Origin: Mesorhizobium sp. SARCC-RB16n
GTDB taxonomy: Bacteria > Pseudomonadota > Alphaproteobacteria > Rhizobiales > Rhizobiaceae
Length of the DNA stretch: 64,000 nucleotides
Direction: 5' to 3'
Assembly (NCBI RefSeq): GCF_008520305.1
Contig: NZ_ML703285.1
Location: 100,654-164,653 of the forward strand
This document shows, piece by piece, positions 10,819-21,867 of the stretch (its first letter is position 1; every line of letters begins with the position of its first letter). The position numbers and the translations under genes were made by a program. Under the pieces are notes generated by a model. The model was not told the origin of the DNA. It saw only the letters and a program-made list of their open reading frames with translations, and made no database searches.

Positions 10819-11760
10819 ATGGGCGTTGCCCACCCGACCGACATCGGCGTCGAGCCAGGCGTTTCCGCCGCTGTGTCACGACTGACCGTCGTGCCGCAGC
10901 GCCGCTATGGCATCTGGGTCGGCACGGCGTTCGCCCTGCTGCTGGCCTTCCTGATCATTCGCGCTTTCGCCAGCAACCCGGCCTTCGCGTGGGGCACGGC
11001 CGTCGGCTACCTGTTCCACCCCTCGATCATGCGCGGCCTGGGCAACACGCTGATGCTCACCGTCATCATCATGGTTCTGGCGATCGTGGTCGGCACCGTC
11101 ATCGCCATCATGCGGGTGTCGCCGAGCCCGGTGCTGCGCGGCTTTTCTGGCGTCTATGTCTGGTTCTTCCGGGGTGTCCCCGCCCTGATCCAGCTGATCT
11201 TCTGGTTCAACCTGTCGCTGCTGGTGCGCGAAATCTCGCTGACGCTGCCATTCCTCGGCACACTGTTTTCCGTACGCACCAATGATTTCATAACCCCGTT
11301 CTTCTCTGCCGTGGTGGCGCTCTCGCTGTGCGAGGCCGGCTACATGGCCGAGATCATCCGCGCTGGCATCAAGTCGGTGCCGTCCGGCCAGTCGGAGGCG
11401 GCGAGCGCGCTCGGCATGCCCTACCGCATGATCCTGAAGCGCATCACCTTGCCGCAAGCCATGCGCTTCGTGCTGCCGCCGACCGGCAATGAGGCGATCA
11501 ACCTCCTGAAGATGACCTCGCTGGTGACATTCATCGCGGTCGATGACCTGTTCTACACGGCGCAGAGCATCTATGCGCGCACTTTCGAGACGATCCCGCT
11601 GCTGATCGTGGTCGCCTTCTGGTATCTCGCCGTGGTCAGCATCATGTCGGTGGGGCAGCATTTCCTGGAGCGCCATTTCGGCCGCAGCGATATCAGGCGA
11701 GAACCCCTGACGATGCGCGCCTTGCGCAACGCCGTCAGCCTGCGCGGCGTTGCCCGATGA
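10819..11760 (+). CDS. ABC transporter permease, polar amino acid (HisM/HisQ) type
   Basis: Inner-membrane channel subunit, 313 residues. A cytoplasmic N terminus of about 30 residues is followed by a first membrane helix ([16 protein letters not shown]) and several more. The EAA loop reads [22 protein letters not shown], which docks with the ATPase. A single permease gene suggests a homodimer. It overlaps the ATPase start by 4 bases (ATGA), showing translational coupling. The [16 protein letters not shown] and [15 protein letters not shown] segments are typical of the amino-acid family. Confidence 0.9.
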   Translation: MGVAHPTDIGVEPGVSAAVSRLTVVPQRRYGIWVGTAFALLLAFLIIRAFASNPAFAWGTAVGYLFHPSIMRGLGNTLMLTVIIMVLAIVVGTVIAIMRVSPSPVLRGFSGVYVWFFRGVPALIQLIFWFNLSLLVREISLTLPFLGTLFSVRTNDFITPFFSAVVALSLCEAGYMAEIIRAGIKSVPSGQSEAASALGMPYRMILKRITLPQAMRFVLPPTGNEAINLLKMTSLVTFIAVDDLFYTAQSIYARTFETIPLLIVVAFWYLAVVSIMSVGQHFLERHFGRSDIRREPLTMRALRNAVSLRGVAR

Positions 11761-12563
11761 GCGATGTGAAGTCCGAAAATCGTACCCGCTTCGGCGTGCC
11801 GGCCAACTCCATGGTGTTCGCGCGCGGCGTGCGCAAGACCTATGGCCAGCTTGAAGTTCTCAAAGGCGTCGACCTCGATGTACCGGAGGGATCGGTAGCC
11901 TGTATCATCGGCCCGTCGGGATCCGGCAAGAGCACGTTCCTGCGCTGCATCAACCATCTCGAAAAGCTCAGCGGCGGCATCCTGCTCGTCGACAGCCAGT
12001 TCGTTGGTTACGACCTCCAGGGCGACAAGCTCTATGAGGTGAAGGACGACCTTCTCTGCCAACGGCGCGCCGAGATCGGCATGCTGTTCCAGTCCTTCAA
12101 CCTGTTCTCGCACATGACGGTGATGGAGAACTTGATCGAGGCGCCGACGCAGGTACGTCGGATCCCGCTCGACCAGGCGAAGGCCGAGGCGGAAGTCCTG
12201 CTGCGGCGCGTCGGCCTCTCCGACAAGGTCGACCGCTATCCGCGCGAACTGTCCGGCGGTCAGCAGCAGCGCGTCGCGATCGCGCGCGCCATGGCGATGA
12301 AGCCCAAGGTGCTGCTCTTCGACGAGCCGACCTCGGCGCTCGATCCGGAACTGGTCGGCGAGGTCCTCCAGGTCATGCGCGACCTTGCCGAGAGCGGCAT
12401 GACGATGGTCGTCGTCACCCACGAGATCGGCTTTGCCCGCGAGATCGGTGACCAGCTCGTTTTCATGGACGGCGGTGTGATCGTCGAACGCGGCGTGCCG
12501 CGCGAGATGATTGCCAATCCGACTTCGCTGCGGACCCGCGAGTTCCTGTCGCGGGTGCTGTAA
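11757..12563 (+). CDS. ABC transporter ATP-binding protein, polar amino acid (GlnQ/HisP) type
   Basis: Cytoplasmic ATPase that powers the preceding permease. The 268 residues include Walker [10 protein letters not shown] (52-60), Q-loop [11 protein letters not shown], signature [14 protein letters not shown], Walker [15 protein letters not shown] and switch histidine [12 protein letters not shown]. An extra loop between Walker A and Q-loop ([15 protein letters not shown]) resembles that in opine/histidine transport ATPases. It starts inside the permease stop codon and ends the operon, converging on oxyR with a 19-base gap. Confidence 0.93.
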   Translation: MSDVKSENRTRFGVPANSMVFARGVRKTYGQLEVLKGVDLDVPEGSVACIIGPSGSGKSTFLRCINHLEKLSGGILLVDSQFVGYDLQGDKLYEVKDDLLCQRRAEIGMLFQSFNLFSHMTVMENLIEAPTQVRRIPLDQAKAEAEVLLRRVGLSDKVDRYPRELSGGQQQRVAIARAMAMKPKVLLFDEPTSALDPELVGEVLQVMRDLAESGMTMVVVTHEIGFAREIGDQLVFMDGGVIVERGVPREMIANPTSLRTREFLSRVL

Positions 12564-12582
12564 CGCCTGGTTTGACCCGCTG

Positions 12583-13491
12583 TCAGGCCGCCAGCACCGC
12601 CGTGCCGAGGCCCCGGATAATCTTCGCCAGTTCGACGCATTCGCCATGCCGCGCGTTGTTGCGTCGCCAGGCAAGGCAGATCATGCGCTGCGGCATCGGC
12701 TCCTGGAACGGCACGATCTTGAGGTCGGGGATCGTGCCGGCCGGCCCCACCGCCATTTCGGGGATGAGCGTGACGCCGAGCCCGTGCGCCACCATCTGCA
12801 AGAGGGTGGTCAGGCTGGTGGCGCCGTAGCTTGCCATCGCCATCGGCCGCACATTGCCGCAGACGGCGAGCGCCTGTTCGCGCAGGCAATGGCCTTCTTC
12901 CAGCAGCATCAGTCTTTCCAGCGCCGGGCTCTCGGGTGGAACCGGCGGCGAGGCAAAGGCCGGATCGCCTGACGGCACGGCCAGGAAGAACCGGTCGGGA
13001 AACAGCGCTTCGGTGATCAGCCCGGGATGATCGAGCGGAAGCGCGGCGATGAAGGCGTCGAGCTTTCGCGATGCGGTGTCCTCGACCAGGGAGGTGGTGA
13101 CCGCCTCGCGCAGTTCGAGCAGCAAGGCCGGGAAATGCCTCTTCAGTTCGGGCAAGGCACGCGGCAGAAGGTAGGGCGCGACAGTCGGGATGATGCCCAG
13201 GCGGAACCGTCCCTCCATGGCCGTGCGGCCTCGCCGGGCCGTCGTTTCCACGTCACGTATGTCGGCCAGGATGCGCTCGATACGCGGCAGCAGGGCGATC
13301 GCGTCATCCGTCATGCGTACCGACTTGCCACCGCGTTCGAACAGCCGGCAGTTCAGCCGCTGCTCCATTTCGGCGATCTGGGAAGACAGCGCCGGTTGGC
13401 TGACACCGGCAAGTTTCGCCGCACGCCCGAAATGCAGCGTCTGCGCCAGCGCGTCGAAATAATGCATTTGGCGAACTGTCAATCCGATCAT
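12583..13491 (-). CDS. oxyR: Hydrogen-peroxide-sensing LysR regulator OxyR
   Basis: LysR-type activator of peroxide defence, 302 residues. The N-terminal helix-turn-helix is FGRAAKLAGVSQPALSSQIA (residues 21-40). The redox loop LEEGHCLREQALAVC holds C202 and C211, nine apart as C199/C208 in E. coli OxyR, so disulfide sensing should be intact. It is divergent from katG across 179 bases, the classic arrangement. The ATG at 13491 (MIGLTVRQMHYF) gives the normal length; a longer reading to 13656 would run through the katG promoter. Confidence 0.95.
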   Translation of the reverse strand: MIGLTVRQMHYFDALAQTLHFGRAAKLAGVSQPALSSQIAEMEQRLNCRLFERGGKSVRMTDDAIALLPRIERILADIRDVETTARRGRTAMEGRFRLGIIPTVAPYLLPRALPELKRHFPALLLELREAVTTSLVEDTASRKLDAFIAALPLDHPGLITEALFPDRFFLAVPSGDPAFASPPVPPESPALERLMLLEEGHCLREQALAVCGNVRPMAMASYGATSLTTLLQMVAHGLGVTLIPEMAVGPAGTIPDLKIVPFQEPMPQRMICLAWRRNNARHGECVELAKIIRGLGTAVLAA

Positions 13492-13514
13492 GCGGTCAAG
13501 CCTATCATAAGAAA

Positions 13515-13536
13515 TTCCTATCGAAATAAACAGGAA
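13515..13536. promoter_or_regulatory. Possible OxyR-binding region between oxyR and katG
   Basis: The gap 13492-13670 must hold the control sites of the divergent pair. The AT-rich stretch near 13500-13550 has an inverted repeat TTCCT-N12-AGGAA and two CTAT elements 16 bases apart. They do not match the four-element ATAG/CTAT spacing of the enterobacterial OxyR consensus, so this is a weak positional call. Confidence 0.3.
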
Positions 13537-13616
13537 AGGCAATTTGTTTTTATCGCCGGTGTGGCCTAGTCTGGACCGGTTCCAGATTGGCGCGGGCCGC
13601 TGGCCGCCCCCAAAAT

Positions 13617-13664
13617 CTCGGCAAAAATCAACCTCGGCAAAATCAAACCTCGGCAAAATTGGAG
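13617..13664 (+). repeat. Three tandem 16-bp repeats in the katG leader
   Basis: CTCGGCAAAAATCAAC, CTCGGCAAAATCAAAC and CTCGGCAAAATTGGAG follow each other without a gap and end 6 bases before the katG ATG. The third unit carries the GGAG ribosome site at 13661-13664. The repeats may be slippage products that tune translation, or regulator sites; their function is unknown. Confidence 0.75.
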
Positions 13665-13667
13665 TGA

Positions 13668-15878
<2,211 letters not shown>

Positions 15879-15895
15879 TCCGAGCTTGAGGACGT

Positions 15896-15930
15896 AAAAA
15901 AGGGGCGCGGGCCACGGCCCGCGCCCTTTT
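15896..15930. terminator. Bidirectional intrinsic terminator between katG and aqpZ
   Basis: An A-tract (15896-15901) precedes GGGCGCGGGCC (15903-15913). A 2-base tip and the complementary GGCCCGCGCCC (15916-15926) follow, then TTTT. The A and T flanks make it work on both strands, which suits the convergent katG and aqpZ genes. Confidence 0.88.
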
Positions 15931-15948
15931 GCGTTCAGGCTTTGGAAA

Positions 15949-16626
15949 TCAATCCTTCTCGAAGATACGCGCCTTGGCGACGACGCCGGCAATGGCGCCG
16001 CCGATCAGCGGTGCGACGATGAACAGCCAGAGCTGGCTGAGTGCGGCACCACCGGTAAACAGCGCCGGGCCGATCGAACGGGCCGGATTGACCGAGGTGC
16101 CGGTGACCGGGATCATGGCGAAGTGAATGCCTGCCAGCGTCAGGCCGATGACCAGGCCGGCAAAAGCCGTCGAGTGCTTTTCAGCGGTAACGCCGAGGAT
16201 TACCGTGACGAAGGTGAACGTGCCAATCAGTTCCCACAGGAACGCCGAGCTCATGCCCCATTTCGTCTCGTCCCAGCCATTGGCGCCAAAGCCGCCGGTG
16301 TGGCCGCCGGCCTGGCCGGAAACGATGATCCACAACGCCAGCGAGGCGATGATGGCGCCGATGATCTGCGCGATCCAGTAGGGGATGACGTCCTTGGCCG
16401 GCAGCCGGCCGGCAAGGAACACGCCGAGCGTCACCGCCGGATTGAGATGCGCGCCCGAAATCGGGCCGATCGCATAGGCCGCCGCGATCAGGCCGATGCC
16501 GAATGCCAGGCCGATGCCCTCCTGGCCAAGCGGCAGCGCGCCGCCGAAGCCGCCCGTCACCACCGACGCCGTGCCGATGAACACCAACAGAAATGTGCCT
16601 AGAACTTCCGCCAGATAAGTCTTCAT
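15949..16626 (-). CDS. aqpZ: Water-selective aquaporin AqpZ
   Basis: Six-helix membrane channel for water, 225 residues. Both half-helix NPA boxes are present: SGAHLNPAVT (NPA 62-64) and GTSVNPARS (NPA 180-182). The selectivity-filter arginine R183 and a histidine in GIHFAMIPVTG (H168) mark the narrow AqpZ type rather than a glycerol facilitator. It converges with katG on a shared terminator. On the coding strand a GAGGAGAGGG stretch lies just before the ATG at 16626. Confidence 0.95.
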   Translation of the reverse strand: MKTYLAEVLGTFLLVFIGTASVVTGGFGGALPLGQEGIGLAFGIGLIAAAYAIGPISGAHLNPAVTLGVFLAGRLPAKDVIPYWIAQIIGAIIASLALWIIVSGQAGGHTGGFGANGWDETKWGMSSAFLWELIGTFTFVTVILGVTAEKHSTAFAGLVIGLTLAGIHFAMIPVTGTSVNPARSIGPALFTGGAALSQLWLFIVAPLIGGAIAGVVAKARIFEKD

Positions 16627-16947
16627 TGCCCTCTCCTCGTGACGATCCGCCGGTCCACGTTTTCCGCGCCGCGAATCATGGCGGCTAGAGTATTCCCAAC
16701 CGAAAAACTTGGAAAGCAGAGCTGTAGCGCTACGTGCCGTGCTTGCGGTCGCCAGTTATGAACATTAGAGATCTTTCATCTATTGATCGATCTGTTGTCG
16801 TCGGCAGGAGAGATTTATTGGTCGGGCAAATTTCGCTGGCCATGGTCAGGCTGCCTCCTCGTTGCAAGACGAAGCGGGGTTCAATCCGGACCTGAAAGGC
16901 TCTAAGAGCAGGCCGAAAGATCTGTGCTCGATTTGATGGAATGACGA
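16627..16947. other. 321-base gap upstream of aqpZ and rsmB-like gene
   Basis: Lies between two divergent genes and must contain both promoters. The middle (16740-16830) is AT-richer than its surroundings. I see no open frame with coding-like codon use, no clear hairpin and no recognisable operator. Confidence 0.5.
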
Positions 16948-18237
16948 ATGCGACTGGGCGGACGGCTGGCTGCGGCTATCGAAGTGCTGGAGGACATTGG
17001 GCGGCGTCACCGGCCGGTGGCCGACGCGCTGAAGGACTGGGGCCTTTCACATCGCTTCGCCGGCGGGGGTGATCGCGCCGCGATCGGCAACATCGTCTAC
17101 GACGCGCTGCGCCACAAGCGCTCCGCCGGCTGGTTGCTGGGCGAAGACACGCCGCGCGCCATCGGCTTCGGGGCGCTGCTGCTCGAGTGGAGCCAGACGG
17201 GGCAGTCGCTCAACGCCGCGCTCGAGGGTGATAAGTTCGCGCCGCCGCTGCTGAGCCCCACCGAACTCCAGGCAATCGCGGAACGCCGGCTTGCCGACGC
17301 GCCGCTCGCGGTTCGCGCCGACATACCCGATTGGTGCGAACCGCTTTTCGAACGGGCCTTTGGCGAGACATGGGTCGAGGAGGGCGCGGCGCTCGCCACC
17401 CGTCCCCCGCTCGACATCCGGGTCAACACGCTTCAGGCCGATCGCGCCAAGGTCTTGGCCGAACTGGAACAGACCGGTGCCGCCGCCGCGCGGATCGCAC
17501 CCTACGGTATCCGCATCCCGCCGATCGACGGCGACGGCCGACACCCGAACGTGCAGGCCGAGCCGGCCTTCCAGAAGGGCTGGTTCGAGGTCCAGGACGA
17601 GGGGTCGCAAATCGCGGCAGCGCTTGCCGGCGCGACGGCTGGCATGCAGGTGCTCGACTTCTGCGCCGGCGCCGGCGGCAAGACGCTGGCGTTGTCGGCG
17701 GCGATGGACAATCACGGTCAGATCTTCGCCCACGATGCCGAAAAGGCGCGGCTGGCGCCAATCTTCGACCGCATCCGCCGTTCTGAGACCCGCAATGTGC
17801 AGGTCGCCACCAAGCCGGCCGAGCTTGCCCCGCTGGTGGGCCATATGGACATAGTGCTGGTCGATGCGCCCTGCACCGGCAGCGGCACCTGGCGGCGTCG
17901 CCCCGACGCCAAATGGCGGCTGACGGAGAGACAACTCGACGCCCGCAAAGGCGAGCAGGCGACGATCCTCGATGCCGCCAAGATGTATGTCAAACCCGGC
18001 GGCCTGCTGGTTTATATCACCTGCTCGGTGTTCGACGAGGAAAATGGCGAACAGGTCGCGGCGTTTCGCGAGCGGCACAGCGGTTTTGCCCCGATCGATC
18101 ATCGCCAGCTCTGGGACAGCCGCTTTCCAGGCCATGCTGCCGCGATGCGGATCGGTGCCCTGGGTGGCATTTCGCTCTCGCCGGCGCTGAGTGGCACTGA
18201 CGGATTTTACTTCTGCGCCATGCGTCGGGCGGACTGA
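16948..18237 (+). CDS. RsmB/NOP-family RNA (cytosine-5) methyltransferase
   Basis: Probable rRNA m5C methyltransferase, 429 residues. The N-terminal half resembles the NusB-like RNA-binding part of RsmB. The SAM-binding core starts VLDFCAGAGGKTLALS (235-250). Both cysteines of the m5C mechanism are present: C309 in VDAPCTGSGTWRRRPD and C359 in YITCSVFDEEN. E. coli RsmB methylates C967 of 16S rRNA; whether this protein has the same target cannot be told. It begins a same-strand series running to guaA. Confidence 0.87.
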   Translation: MRLGGRLAAAIEVLEDIGRRHRPVADALKDWGLSHRFAGGGDRAAIGNIVYDALRHKRSAGWLLGEDTPRAIGFGALLLEWSQTGQSLNAALEGDKFAPPLLSPTELQAIAERRLADAPLAVRADIPDWCEPLFERAFGETWVEEGAALATRPPLDIRVNTLQADRAKVLAELEQTGAAAARIAPYGIRIPPIDGDGRHPNVQAEPAFQKGWFEVQDEGSQIAAALAGATAGMQVLDFCAGAGGKTLALSAAMDNHGQIFAHDAEKARLAPIFDRIRRSETRNVQVATKPAELAPLVGHMDIVLVDAPCTGSGTWRRRPDAKWRLTERQLDARKGEQATILDAAKMYVKPGGLLVYITCSVFDEENGEQVAAFRERHSGFAPIDHRQLWDSRFPGHAAAMRIGALGGISLSPALSGTDGFYFCAMRRAD

Positions 18238-18378
18238 GCCCTACCGGATCCGCCACCAATTCGCGTCCACTTGGCCGGCGACGGCCAACGAGGCCAATTG
18301 TTGCAGTGCAGCAATTGAGATTGCCTGCCGCTCATGCCTCTGCGATAAGCTTTCCCGGCAAACGTGAAGGCAACGGCG

Positions 18379-18837
18379 ATGGCAGCAAAGATCGTACCGG
18401 CTCCGGACTATGAGGATCGCGTCAGGACGTCCTTCGCGCGCCAGCAGGCGATGGCGACGATCGGCGCCGAATTGACATTGGTGACACCCGGCATCATCGA
18501 GATCGAGATGCCCTATTCGGCCGCGCTGACCCAACAACACGGTTTTCTGCATGCAGGCGTCATTTCGACGGCGCTGGACTCGGCTTGCGGCTATGCCGCG
18601 TTCTCGCTCATGCCGGAGAATTCCGGCGTGTTGACCATCGAGTTCAAGGTCAACCTTCTGGCGCCGGGCCGGGGCGAACGCTTTCTGTTCCGCGGTTCGG
18701 TAACCAAACCCGGCCGCACCATCATCGTTGCCGACGGCCAGGCCTATGCCTTCGCCGCCGACGGCGAGGCCAAGCTGATCGCCACCATGACCGGCACGAT
18801 GATGACGATGGTTGGTCGCGACGGCATAGCAGGATGA
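18379..18837 (+). CDS. PaaI-like hotdog-fold thioesterase
   Basis: A 152-residue 4HBT/PaaI-family protein, probably hydrolysing an acyl-CoA thioester. The fold signature is HGFLHAGVISTALDSACGYAA, with the family's catalytic acid represented by the D in ALDSACG. The core strand LTIEFKVNLLAPGRG follows. Hotdog enzymes work as dimers or tetramers. A GTG at 18364 is an alternative start 15 bases upstream. Only 4 bases separate its stop from the next ATG, so the two genes are probably co-transcribed. Confidence 0.8.
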   Translation: MAAKIVPAPDYEDRVRTSFARQQAMATIGAELTLVTPGIIEIEMPYSAALTQQHGFLHAGVISTALDSACGYAAFSLMPENSGVLTIEFKVNLLAPGRGERFLFRGSVTKPGRTIIVADGQAYAFAADGEAKLIATMTGTMMTMVGRDGIAG

Positions 18838-18841
18838 TCCG

Positions 18842-19507
18842 ATGAGCAACGTTGTGCGCATTGGTGGCAAGGACGTCCTTTTCGTCATGGCGGCACAGGC
18901 CGAATACGGGCCGCATTTGCAGCGGCTGTTCACCCCGCTGATGACGGGTGTCGGCCCGGTCGAGGCCGGCGTCCGGCTGGGCGCCGAGCTGTCCTGGTTG
19001 AAATCCGCAAAAGCATTGCCGGACCTTGTCGTATCGCTCGGCTCGGCCGGCAGCCGGACCCTGGAACAGACGGAAATTTATCAGGCCATCTCGGTCGCCT
19101 ATCGCGACATCGATGCCTCGCCGCTGGGCTTCGAGAAGGGCGCCACACCGTTTCTCGACCTGCCGGTGACCGCACCGCTGCCGTTGCGTATTCCCGAAAT
19201 CAAGCAGGCGACATTGTCGACCGGCGGCGCAATCATCACCGGCGCGGCCTACGAAGCGATCGTCGCCGACATGGTCGATATGGAGACCTTCGCCTGCTTG
19301 CGTGCCTGCCAGCTTTTCGGCATTCCGCTCATCGGGCTGCGCGGCATTTCGGACGGCGCGGCTGATCTCAGGCATGTCGGCGATTGGACCGAATATCTAC
19401 ACGTCGTCGACGAAAAGCTGGCCGACGCCGTCATGCGCCTCGAAAGGGCGATCGGCTCGGGCATGCTCCGGCCGGCAGCACCCCGTGACGAGGCGATACC
19501 GCTCTGA
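18842..19507 (+). CDS. 5'-methylthioadenosine/S-adenosylhomocysteine nucleosidase family protein
   Basis: A 221-residue PNP/UDP-family nucleosidase that would release adenine from MTA or SAH. The catalytic layout is visible: an N-terminal glutamate (MAAQAEYG, E21), the ribose-site motif VDMETFACLRACQ and the catalytic aspartate in GLRGISDGAADL. It is somewhat shorter than E. coli MtnN (about 232) and lacks part of the middle. Phosphorylase activity cannot be excluded. It lies directly after the thioesterase and before guaA. Confidence 0.8.
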   Translation: MSNVVRIGGKDVLFVMAAQAEYGPHLQRLFTPLMTGVGPVEAGVRLGAELSWLKSAKALPDLVVSLGSAGSRTLEQTEIYQAISVAYRDIDASPLGFEKGATPFLDLPVTAPLPLRIPEIKQATLSTGGAIITGAAYEAIVADMVDMETFACLRACQLFGIPLIGLRGISDGAADLRHVGDWTEYLHVVDEKLADAVMRLERAIGSGMLRPAAPRDEAIPL

Positions 19508-19562
19508 AAGTCTGCTGACGCAACCCATTGCGTCGACTCGTTTCTTTCTCTAAAGGCTCGCC

Positions 19563-21125
19563 ATGACGACAGCCAATCACACCGACACCGTCCTGATTGT
19601 CGATTTCGGCAGCCAGTTTACCCAGCTCATCGCCCGCCGCATCCGCGAAGCCGGCGTGTTTTCCGAGATCGTGCCGTTCCAGTCGGCCGAAGCCGCGTTC
19701 AAGCGCATCAACCCGAAAGCGGTGATCCTGTCGGGTGGTCCAGCCTCGACATCGGACATCGGCAGCCCGCGCGCGCCACAGATCGTCTTCGACGCCGGTG
19801 TGCCGGTGCTGGGCATCTGCTACGGCCAGATGGCCATGTGCGTGCAGATGGGCGGCGTCGCCGAAAGCTCCAACCATCGCGAATTCGGCCGCGCCTTCGT
19901 CGAGATCGAGAAGGACAGCCCGCTGTTCGAGGGCCTTTGGGCGACCGGCCAGCGCCATCAGGTGTGGATGAGCCATGGCGACCGCGTCATCGCCCTGCCG
20001 CCGGGCTTCGAGGTGTTCGGCAAGTCGGAAAGCTCGCCCTTCGCCATCTTCGGCGATGTCGAGCGCAGGATGTACGGCATCATGTTCCACCCCGAGGTGG
20101 TGCACACGCCGGACGGCGCAAGGCTGCTCCGGAACTTCGTCCACAACATCGCCGGCATCGAAGGTGACTGGACGATGCGCGCCTACCGCGAGCACGCGGT
20201 CGAGGCGATCCGCAAGCAGGTCGGCAAGGGCAAGGTCGTCTGCGCGCTCTCGGGCGGCGTGGACTCCTCCGTCGCGGCGCTGCTCATCCACGAGGCGGTC
20301 GGCGACCAGCTCACCTGCATCCTCGTCGACCACGGCCTGATGCGCAAGGACGAGGCCGCCGGCGTGGTGGCGATGTTCCGCCAGCACTACAATCTGCCGC
20401 TGATCCTGGTCGACGCCTCGGAAAAATTCATCTCGGCGCTGGAAGGCGAGGCCGACCCGGAAAAGAAGCGCAAGACCATCGGCCGGCTGTTCATCGAAGT
20501 GTTCGAGGACGAGGCGAAGAAGCTCGGCGGCGCCGACTTCCTGGCACAAGGCACGCTCTATCCCGACGTCATCGAAAGCGTCTCCTTCACCGGCGGTCCG
20601 TCGGTGACCATCAAGTCGCATCACAATGTCGGCGGTCTGCCCGAGCGCATGAACATGCAACTGGTCGAGCCGCTGCGCGAACTGTTCAAGGACGAGGTGA
20701 GGGCGCTGGGCAAGGAGCTTGGCCTGCCCGAAAGCTTCATCGGACGCCATCCCTTCCCAGGCCCCGGCCTCGCCATCCGCTGCCCCGGCGGCATCACCCG
20801 CGAGAAGCTGGAGATCCTGCGCGAGGCCGACGCCATCTATCTCGACGAGATCCGCAAGGCCGGCCTCTACGACGCGATCTGGCAGGCCTTCGCCGTGCTG
20901 TTGCCGGTGCAGACCGTCGGCGTGATGGGCGACGGCCGCACCTACGAATTCGTCTGCGCACTGCGCGCCGTCACCTCCGTCGACGGCATGACAGCTGACT
21001 TCTACCACTACGACATGGCCTTCCTAGGTGCCGCCGCCACCCGCATCATCAATGAAGTGCGCGGCATCAACCGCGTGGTTTATGATGTAACGTCAAAGCC
21101 GCCCGGAACAATCGAGTGGGAATGA
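19563..21125 (+). CDS. guaA: GMP synthase (glutamine-hydrolysing)
   Basis: Converts XMP, ATP and glutamine to GMP in purine synthesis, 520 residues. The N-terminal class I glutamine amidotransferase has C86 (LGICYGQM), H176 and E178 (MFHPEVVH). The ATP pyrophosphatase domain has the PP-loop LSGGVDSS (229-236). The C-terminal dimerisation domain ends ...[10 protein letters not shown], the conserved tail of the family. The gene is intact. The 3' end of guaA is a known target of some genomic-island integrases, and here it is followed by gene fragments. Confidence 0.97.
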   Translation: MTTANHTDTVLIVDFGSQFTQLIARRIREAGVFSEIVPFQSAEAAFKRINPKAVILSGGPASTSDIGSPRAPQIVFDAGVPVLGICYGQMAMCVQMGGVAESSNHREFGRAFVEIEKDSPLFEGLWATGQRHQVWMSHGDRVIALPPGFEVFGKSESSPFAIFGDVERRMYGIMFHPEVVHTPDGARLLRNFVHNIAGIEGDWTMRAYREHAVEAIRKQVGKGKVVCALSGGVDSSVAALLIHEAVGDQLTCILVDHGLMRKDEAAGVVAMFRQHYNLPLILVDASEKFISALEGEADPEKKRKTIGRLFIEVFEDEAKKLGGADFLAQGTLYPDVIESVSFTGGPSVTIKSHHNVGGLPERMNMQLVEPLRELFKDEVRALGKELGLPESFIGRHPFPGPGLAIRCPGGITREKLEILREADAIYLDEIRKAGLYDAIWQAFAVLLPVQTVGVMGDGRTYEFVCALRAVTSVDGMTADFYHYDMAFLGAAATRIINEVRGINRVVYDVTSKPPGTIEWE

Positions 21126-21367
21126 TTCAGGCCTTCTGGATCATTTCAGCGAGTTCAACACTTCGCAGGATATCAGCCTGCCGCTGTGGGGCCTCGACCA
21201 CGGCAGCTTTTCGCTCTCCTGGCTTTTGACCAATCCCATCAACAACAAGGCAACGCTGACGCGCGATGGCGAGGGCGTTGCGCTGTCGCTTGGTCACGAA
21301 TTCACAACGCTGGACCCGAACGCCGCGATGACGCTTGTTCTGCATCTCGGCGAGGCCGACCCGCTTG
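21126..21367 (+). pseudogene. Unidentified gene fragment immediately after guaA
   Basis: The frame directly after the guaA stop reads SGLLDHFSEFNTSQDISL and on through WLLTNPINNK and EFTTLDPNAAMTLVLHLG. It has the high third-position GC of real genes in this genome but no start codon at its front. Coding-like character stops near 21367, where a different frame takes over. I do not recognise the family. It looks like an internal piece of a lost gene, without a start and running out of frame at its 3' end. Confidence 0.45.
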
Positions 21368-21622
21368 ATGGAACACAGCGGGATCGATTTCGGCGTCTTT
21401 ACCTGTGACCCGCCCCTCGCCGGTTTTTACTCCCGGGTGGGAGCATGGCCGATTGTGCCGGATGCAGTGCTGGTCGGAAGCCGGGCAACAGGTGCCTTGC
21501 GCAGCGATACGCTGGGCAAAGTCGTGTTGATGCGTCTTTTTTCGCCGAAGGCCGTTACGGCCGGATTGGAGATCACCCGCGCAACGATCGATCTTGATCT
21601 CCCGGTCGGGCAGTTCTGGTAA
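21368..21622 (+). pseudogene. Remnant of a GNAT-type N-acetyltransferase (C-terminal part)
   Basis: Eighty-four residues reading GIDFGVFTCDPPLAGFYSRV, then GAWPIVPDAVLVGS and LGKVVLMRLFSPKA. This looks like the last third of a GNAT fold (the strand/loop where the protein contacts its substrate), with the acetyl-CoA-binding N-terminal part missing. It begins exactly where the previous fragment loses coding character, in another frame, so a deletion or recombination joined two broken genes. From about 21640 to 21760 a third short coding-like stretch ends LLMGISLAARE in yet another frame. I see no intact gene up to 21812. Confidence 0.5.
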
Positions 21623-21812
21623 GCTCGTATCGGAGGGAGGAATCTCTGTGGGCCGCCACCCATCCAAGTCACCACTCGGCGAAGGAGCCGTCCCTGTCGC
21701 GACAGATCGGGTTGGCCAGCGATCTTCGCGATCTGCTCATGGGAATCTCGCTGGCTGCCCGCGAATAGGCCTGTTTGCATTAGACATCAAAAGCACCAGA
21801 TGCGGGATTGCG

Positions 21813-21858
21813 CCGCAAATGGTCTTGTTGTACGAACGTTCAACAAGACCATTTGCGG
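21813..21858. promoter_or_regulatory. 46-bp palindromic operator upstream of the CocE-type hydrolase (copy 1)
   Basis: A near-perfect palindrome with 23-base halves and 2 mismatching positions, centred between 21835 and 21836. Its inner 24 bases (21824-21847) are the half-sites CTTGTTGTACGA and ACGTTCAACAAG. The same core, with three base changes, lies at 36915-36938. The central TTG-N-ACG-N2-CGT-N-CAA form is like the operators I recall for BetI-type repressors, and a BetI-like TetR is encoded at 29314-29994. The right arm ends 9 bases before the TTG start at 21868. Confidence 0.75.
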
Positions 21859-21867
21859 GTACCTGCC

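Noticed and set aside
13500-13536. Enterobacterial-type four-part OxyR box
   Set aside because: Only two CTAT elements are present and they are 16 rather than 22 bases apart; kept only as a low-confidence region.
13492-13656. N-terminal extension of oxyR to 13656
   Set aside because: The extension would cover the whole oxyR-katG control region and has no OxyR-like sequence; MIGLTVRQ at 13491 is the family start.
21125-21126. att-site duplication of the guaA 3' end inside the window
   Set aside because: I looked for a second copy of the final guaA bases downstream and did not notice one; a computed search of the whole genome is needed before claiming an island boundary.
21368-21622. GNAT fragment as a nodA-type nodulation gene
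   Set aside because: NodA sequence blocks are absent; the piece only resembles the end of a general GNAT fold.
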